Assembly (NCBI GenBank): GCA_029942065.1
Contig: JAPYTY010000063.1
Span: 1 to 9,395 of the forward strand
Direction of reading: 5' to 3'
Length of the DNA: 9,395 nt
DNA from: Acidobacteriota bacterium
GTDB lineage: Bacteria > Acidobacteriota > UBA6911 > RPQK01 > JADFOI01
Below the pieces are notes generated by a model. It saw only the letters and a program-made list of their open reading frames with translations, did no database searches and was not told where the DNA came from. Within the stretch, counting starts at the first letter, position 1. Every line of letters starts with the position of its first letter. A program made the position numbers and the translations under genes. This document shows, one piece after another, positions 7,271 through 9,395 of the stretch.

Positions 7271-8197
7271 ATGAATCAAACCGTGGTTGAAGTCGCTGAT
7301 CTGGGTTTTCATTACGGCCGGCAACGGGCCCTTCATGAGGTCTCGTTCGAGGTTGGAAAGGGTCAGATCTTCGGACTGCTGGGACCCAATGGAGGGGGCA
7401 AGACCACCTTGTTCCGTATCCTGTGCACGTTGCTGGTTCCTCAACAGGGAAAGGCCAGGGTGGCCGGAGTGGATGTCCAGAAGGACCCTCACAAGGTTCG
7501 GCGGATGATTGGGGTTGTTTTCCAATCCAACAGCCTGGATCCCCAGCTCACCAGCGAAGAGAATCTACGCTGCCAGGGGGGTCTTTACGGGCTCAGGGGA
7601 AGCAAGCTGAAGGAGCGCAGCGAGGCCCTGATGAACCGGTTTGGCGTGGACAGTCGGCGCAAAGACCTGGTCGGTACTCTTTCGGGCGGTTTACGCCGCC
7701 GTGTCGAACTGGCCAAGGGCCTGCTCCATGGTCCGTCAATACTGATTCTGGATGAACCCACGGTGGGGCTCGACCCGGGTGCTCGTCGTGATTTCTGGAA
7801 ATTCCTCACAGACCTGCGTGACCAGGATGGCATCACTCTCCTGTTCACGACTCACCTGATGGAAGAGGCGGAGCTGTGTGACCAGCTGGTGATCCTGAGC
7901 GAAGGACAGGTGGTGGCCGATGGAAGCCCCAAGGCTTTGAAGGAAGAAATCGGGGGAGACGTCATTGTGGTCGAGACCCCGGACCCGGAGCAGTTCTGTG
8001 ATTTGATACGACCACGCTTCCCCGGTGAGCCCGGAGTGGTCAATGGAATGGTTCGGTTGGAGCTGCCCGAGGGGCACAAGGCGGCAGCCGAACTGATGGA
8101 GAATTATTCGGACCAGATCGAAGCCATAAGAGTGAGTAAACCCACCCTGGAAGATGTCTTTATTAAGAAAACTGGACATCAATTCGATGGGGAGTGA
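7271..8197 (+). CDS. ABC-2 type transporter ATP-binding protein (DrrA/NatA/NosF-like)
   Basis: This 308-residue ATPase energises an export-type ABC-2 permease. Numbered from ATG 7271: Walker A GPNGGGKTT at 38-46, Q-loop Q85, signature LSGGL 137-141, Walker B ILILDEP 157-163, D-loop GLDP 166-169 and switch H195. The C-terminal extension ends with KPTLEDVFIKKTG (290-302), the hallmark of the DrrA/NatA group. Walker A has Gly where most have Ala (GPNGAGKT). ATG 7226 would add 15 residues of low-complexity sequence and lacks a ribosome-binding site. It starts 15-60 bp after ctaB, so it is probably in the ctaAB operon and may help oxidase assembly or copper/haem handling, as NosF does for nitrous oxide reductase; this role is inferred. 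No permease gene follows in the window. Confidence 0.93.
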   Translation: MNQTVVEVADLGFHYGRQRALHEVSFEVGKGQIFGLLGPNGGGKTTLFRILCTLLVPQQGKARVAGVDVQKDPHKVRRMIGVVFQSNSLDPQLTSEENLRCQGGLYGLRGSKLKERSEALMNRFGVDSRRKDLVGTLSGGLRRRVELAKGLLHGPSILILDEPTVGLDPGARRDFWKFLTDLRDQDGITLLFTTHLMEEAELCDQLVILSEGQVVADGSPKALKEEIGGDVIVVETPDPEQFCDLIRPRFPGEPGVVNGMVRLELPEGHKAAAELMENYSDQIEAIRVSKPTLEDVFIKKTGHQFDGE

Positions 8198-8200
8198 GGA

Positions 8201-8219
8201 CGCTGGTCTTCGACCAGCG
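8201..8219. repeat. Short palindromic repeat, copy 2 (8-bp stem, TTC loop)
   Basis: CGCTGGTC (8201-8208) and GACCAGCG (8212-8219) pair around TTC. It begins 3 nt after the ABC ATPase stop and shares its stem with copy 1 at 1977-1997. It could protect or end the ctaAB-ATPase transcript, but a proper T-run is lacking. Confidence 0.75.
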
Positions 8220-8281
8220 CGTTTCACGTTTCAGGTTTTAAAGTGGCACGAACTTGCAGCCTGTTGTAGGTGCGTACTGGG

Positions 8282-8310
8282 GTGTTCATTCCCAGGACAT
8301 CCGTTACACA
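8282..8310 (+). repeat. Left arm of the 29-bp inverted repeat pair
   Basis: Pairs with 8630-8658 (27/29). Contains CCAGGACATCC at 8292-8302. Confidence 0.7.
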
Positions 8311-8336
8311 GTTCAATCTGAGTTCACTTCTCCGGA

Positions 8337-8533
8337 GCCCTGAAGGGGCGGCATAGAATAGCCTGGGGCGTGAGCCCCAGGGGTTGTTCAGGTCAACAAT
8401 TAGAAGAGCCCTGTAAGGGCGATGTAGACCCAATGATGGTTTTTCCTACATCGCCCTTACAGGGCTCCTTGACCAACAACACCTTCAATCCTGGGGCTCA
8501 CGCCCCAGGCTATTGCACATCACCCCTTCGGGG
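8337..8533. repeat. Mirrored compound palindrome (A-B-A / A'-B'-A')
   Basis: Two small palindromes alternate and are then repeated in reverse. A: GCCCTGAAGGGGC (8337-8349) and GCCCTGTAAGGGC (8408-8420). B: CCTGGGGC-GTGA-GCCCCAGG (8362-8381), an 8-bp stem with a GNRA-type loop. The second half is the reverse complement: 8453-8465 for A, 8490-8509 for B, and CCCC-TTC-GGGG (8523-8533) for the outer A. Two arms are perfect: 8359-8381 against 8490-8512 (23 bp) and 8406-8427 against 8446-8467 (22 bp), joined by imperfect pairing (GGTCAA 8391-8396 with TTGACC 8469-8474; TTGTT 8384-8388 with AACAA 8475-8479). The whole could fold as one hairpin of about 200 nt around an 18-nt loop (8428-8445). It looks like a dispersed intergenic repeat of the REP kind. 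Confidence 0.85.
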
Positions 8534-8592
8534 TTCTGGATCCCCTACCACCAAGACATTCCATACACTCCCACTTCCTCTCAAGGGACCTC

Positions 8593-8612
8593 TCCCTCCT
8601 TTCCTGGAGGGA
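8593..8612. repeat. Hairpin inside the element
   Basis: TCCCTCC (8593-8599) pairs with GGAGGGA (8606-8612) around a 6-nt loop. It is in the right-hand part of the element that has no counterpart on the left side. Confidence 0.45.
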
Positions 8613-8629
8613 TCCCCCCAGTACCTAAA

Positions 8630-8658
8630 TGTGTAAAGGATGTCCTGGAAATGAACAC
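8630..8658 (-). repeat. Right arm of the 29-bp inverted repeat pair
   Basis: Pairs with 8282-8310 (27/29). Contains GGATGTCCTGG at 8638-8648. Confidence 0.7.
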
Positions 8659-8707
8659 ACTGAGGCGCCTCCCACACTGAGGTAACTCCCAGACTGGGGT
8701 AAGAAGT
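8657..8707 (+). repeat. Tandem repeat, 17-bp period, three copies
   Basis: Copies begin at 8657 (ACACTGAGGCGCCTCCC), 8674 (ACACTGAGGTAACTCCC) and 8691 (AGACTGGGGTAAGAAGT). Copies 1 and 2 match at 14 of 17 positions; the third is degenerate. The first copy overlaps the end of the right 29-bp repeat. Confidence 0.6.
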
Positions 8708-8711
8708 GTAG

Positions 8712-8730
8712 GGGCGCACTGAGTGCGCCC
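8712..8730. repeat. GC-rich hairpin upstream of the Tat-hydrolase promoter
   Basis: GGGCGCAC (8712-8719) and GTGCGCCC (8723-8730) form a perfect 8-bp stem with loop TGA. No T-run follows. The preceding TGTAGGGGCGCACTGAG resembles TGTAGGTGCGTACTGGG at 8265-8281, so both may descend from one repeat type flanking the element. Confidence 0.6.
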
Positions 8731-8767
8731 ACAGCGAGGTCGTGCCGAATCCGGACTCACTTTCCAT

Positions 8768-8796
8768 TTGACAAGAACCCTGTACCCGCTGAGAAT
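8768..8796 (+). promoter_or_regulatory. Sigma-70-type promoter of the Tat-hydrolase gene
   Basis: A perfect -35 hexamer TTGACA (8768-8773) is followed after 17 bp by GAGAAT (8791-8796), a 4/6 match to the -10 consensus. Transcription would start shortly before the ribosome-binding site AAGGAG (8807-8812) and ATG 8818, giving a very short leader. The gene therefore has its own promoter, independent of the ABC operon. Confidence 0.55.
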
Positions 8797-8817
8797 CGGG
8801 CTAAATAAGGAGAAACG

Positions 8818-9395
8818 ATGCTGAAGAGAAAAAAGGGGTCCCGTGAAGAAGATGCATGGTTGAGCGACGATCAGCTGACTCAGTGCTCGCGAGCTGACGA
8901 GGCCGGAACCTTCGATTCACCGGTTCCGACCCAGGTGGTTTCCAATGGTGAGTACATGCCCCAGCCCCAGTCGGAAAAGCAAAAGCAAGTGGAGGCCAGA
9001 ATCGAGGAACTGGCGTCTTCGGTGAGTAAGAAACTGGGCATCAGCCGCCGCCGGTTCCTGATGGGCAGTGGTGGAATGGCGGCCTCATTTCTGGCCATGA
9101 ATGAGGTGTTCGGACGCTTCTTCAACGTCACCCAGGCCGAAATGGTGGAGCCCTCAGTTTTTGCAGCCAACGGCATTCCTTCCAACCTGTTTGTCTTCGA
9201 TGACCAGCTTCACGTGGTGAGGGAAAGCAGGGAACTGGGCAGCGGATTGAGAGCCATCGCTCAGGGTCCCACCACCCCGGGCCACAGTGCCAATCCCTTT
9301 AATTCTGAGGGCCTTCCTGATGAACGGGGAGAGACCTGGAGGCCCTGGAATCCCGCCTTGACGGGTATGGACTTCGAGCCTGAAATGTTCCATCT
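8818..9395 (+). CDS. Tat-exported amidohydrolase-like (TIM-barrel hydrolase) protein, N-terminal part, runs off right edge
   Basis: 192 complete codons are visible from ATG 8818, which has AAGGAG 5 nt upstream. The twin-arginine motif SRRRFLMG is at residues 76-83, followed by a weakly hydrophobic stretch (GGMAASFLAMNEVFG) and a possible small-residue site near VFAAN (114-118). Before it lies a hydrophilic, charged leader of about 75 residues containing DAWLSDDQL, SPVPTQVVSNGEYMP and a helical KQKQVEARIEELA segment. After the signal, LFVFDDQLHVV (124-134) looks like the first metal-ligand strand of an amidohydrolase-2 barrel. I recall similar proteins annotated as amidohydrolase family or TIM-barrel metal-dependent hydrolases; the catalytic part is outside the window, so the substrate is unknown. 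The product would be folded with its metal in the cytoplasm and exported by Tat. Confidence 0.75.
   Translation, partial: MLKRKKGSREEDAWLSDDQLTQCSRADEAGTFDSPVPTQVVSNGEYMPQPQSEKQKQVEARIEELASSVSKKLGISRRRFLMGSGGMAASFLAMNEVFGRFFNVTQAEMVEPSVFAANGIPSNLFVFDDQLHVVRESRELGSGLRAIAQGPTTPGHSANPFNSEGLPDERGETWRPWNPALTGMDFEPEMFH

Larger units (their letters stand above)
8282..8658. mobile_element. Candidate non-coding element bounded by 29-bp imperfect inverted repeats
   Basis: The left repeat (8282-8310, GTGTTCATT...TTACACA) and right repeat (8630-8658, TGTGTAA...ATGAACAC) are reverse complements at 27 of 29 positions; both contain the GGATGTCCTGG-type core. They enclose about 320 bp with no credible gene, including the mirrored palindrome at 8337-8533. 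This is the layout of a miniature element or of a decayed insertion sequence that lost its transposase. The TGT...ACA sides face inward, so if they are IS ends, the IS bodies would have pointed outward. I see no clear target-site duplication. The identity as a mobile element is inferred. Confidence 0.45.

Noticed and set aside
8370..8636. 88-codon frame with PGAHAPGYCTSPLRG text
   Set aside because: It is made of the palindromic repeat itself; such repeat-derived frames are common false gene calls and there is no ribosome-binding site.
8657..8707. CRISPR-like array
   Set aside because: The 17-bp units abut with no spacers, only three copies exist and there is no cas gene.

Overview
The window looks like chromosomal DNA of an aerobic, GC-rich heterotrophic bacterium. 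Evidence is haem A/haem O synthesis genes for a haem-copper oxidase, acyl-CoA metabolism genes, GTG and TTG start codons, a Tat-exported hydrolase, and mirrored palindromic repeats. The gene style (COX15-type ctaA overlapping ctaB and followed by an ABC ATPase; a MLKR...DAWLSDDQL-type amidohydrolase) recalls Acidobacteriota or Planctomycetota, but no rRNA or other phylogenetic marker is present, so this is an impression only.

Left part (1-4449), acyl-CoA metabolism. The N-terminal 374 residues of an AMP-forming acyl-CoA synthetase run leftward off the window. A HAD-superfamily phosphatase is divergent from it. A two-gene operon follows: a biotin-dependent acyl-CoA carboxylase carboxyltransferase (beta) subunit of the methylcrotonyl-CoA carboxylase type, then a crotonase-fold enoyl-CoA hydratase resembling methylglutaconyl-CoA hydratase. 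Carboxylase then hydratase is the order of two successive steps of leucine catabolism, though substrate cannot be fixed from sequence alone. The biotin carboxylase partner is not in the window.

Middle (4450-5348). Two inverted repeats lie between convergent genes. A 124-residue unrecognised protein is on the minus strand, and upstream of it lies a second reading frame that may be its frameshifted N-terminus. A 372-bp gene-free stretch carries a consensus -10 box before ctaA.

Right part (5349-8197), oxidase cofactor and assembly operon. ctaA (haem A synthase) and ctaB (haem O synthase) overlap by ATGA and are followed closely by an ABC-2 type ATPase. CtaB farnesylates haem b to haem O and CtaA oxidises haem O to haem A. 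The oxidase subunits and the ATPase's permease are not in view.

Repeat-rich gap (8198-8817). Instead of a permease gene there is a dense set of palindromes. A short hairpin with the same stem also occurs at 1977-1997. A mirrored compound palindrome (A-B-A / A'-B'-A') lies inside a pair of 29-bp imperfect inverted repeats (27/29 match), followed by a 17-bp-period tandem repeat and another hairpin. This is the least explained part of the window.

Right edge (8818-9395). The start of a Tat-dependent amidohydrolase-like protein has its own good promoter and Shine-Dalgarno site. Its twin-arginine motif is unusually deep, at residue 76.
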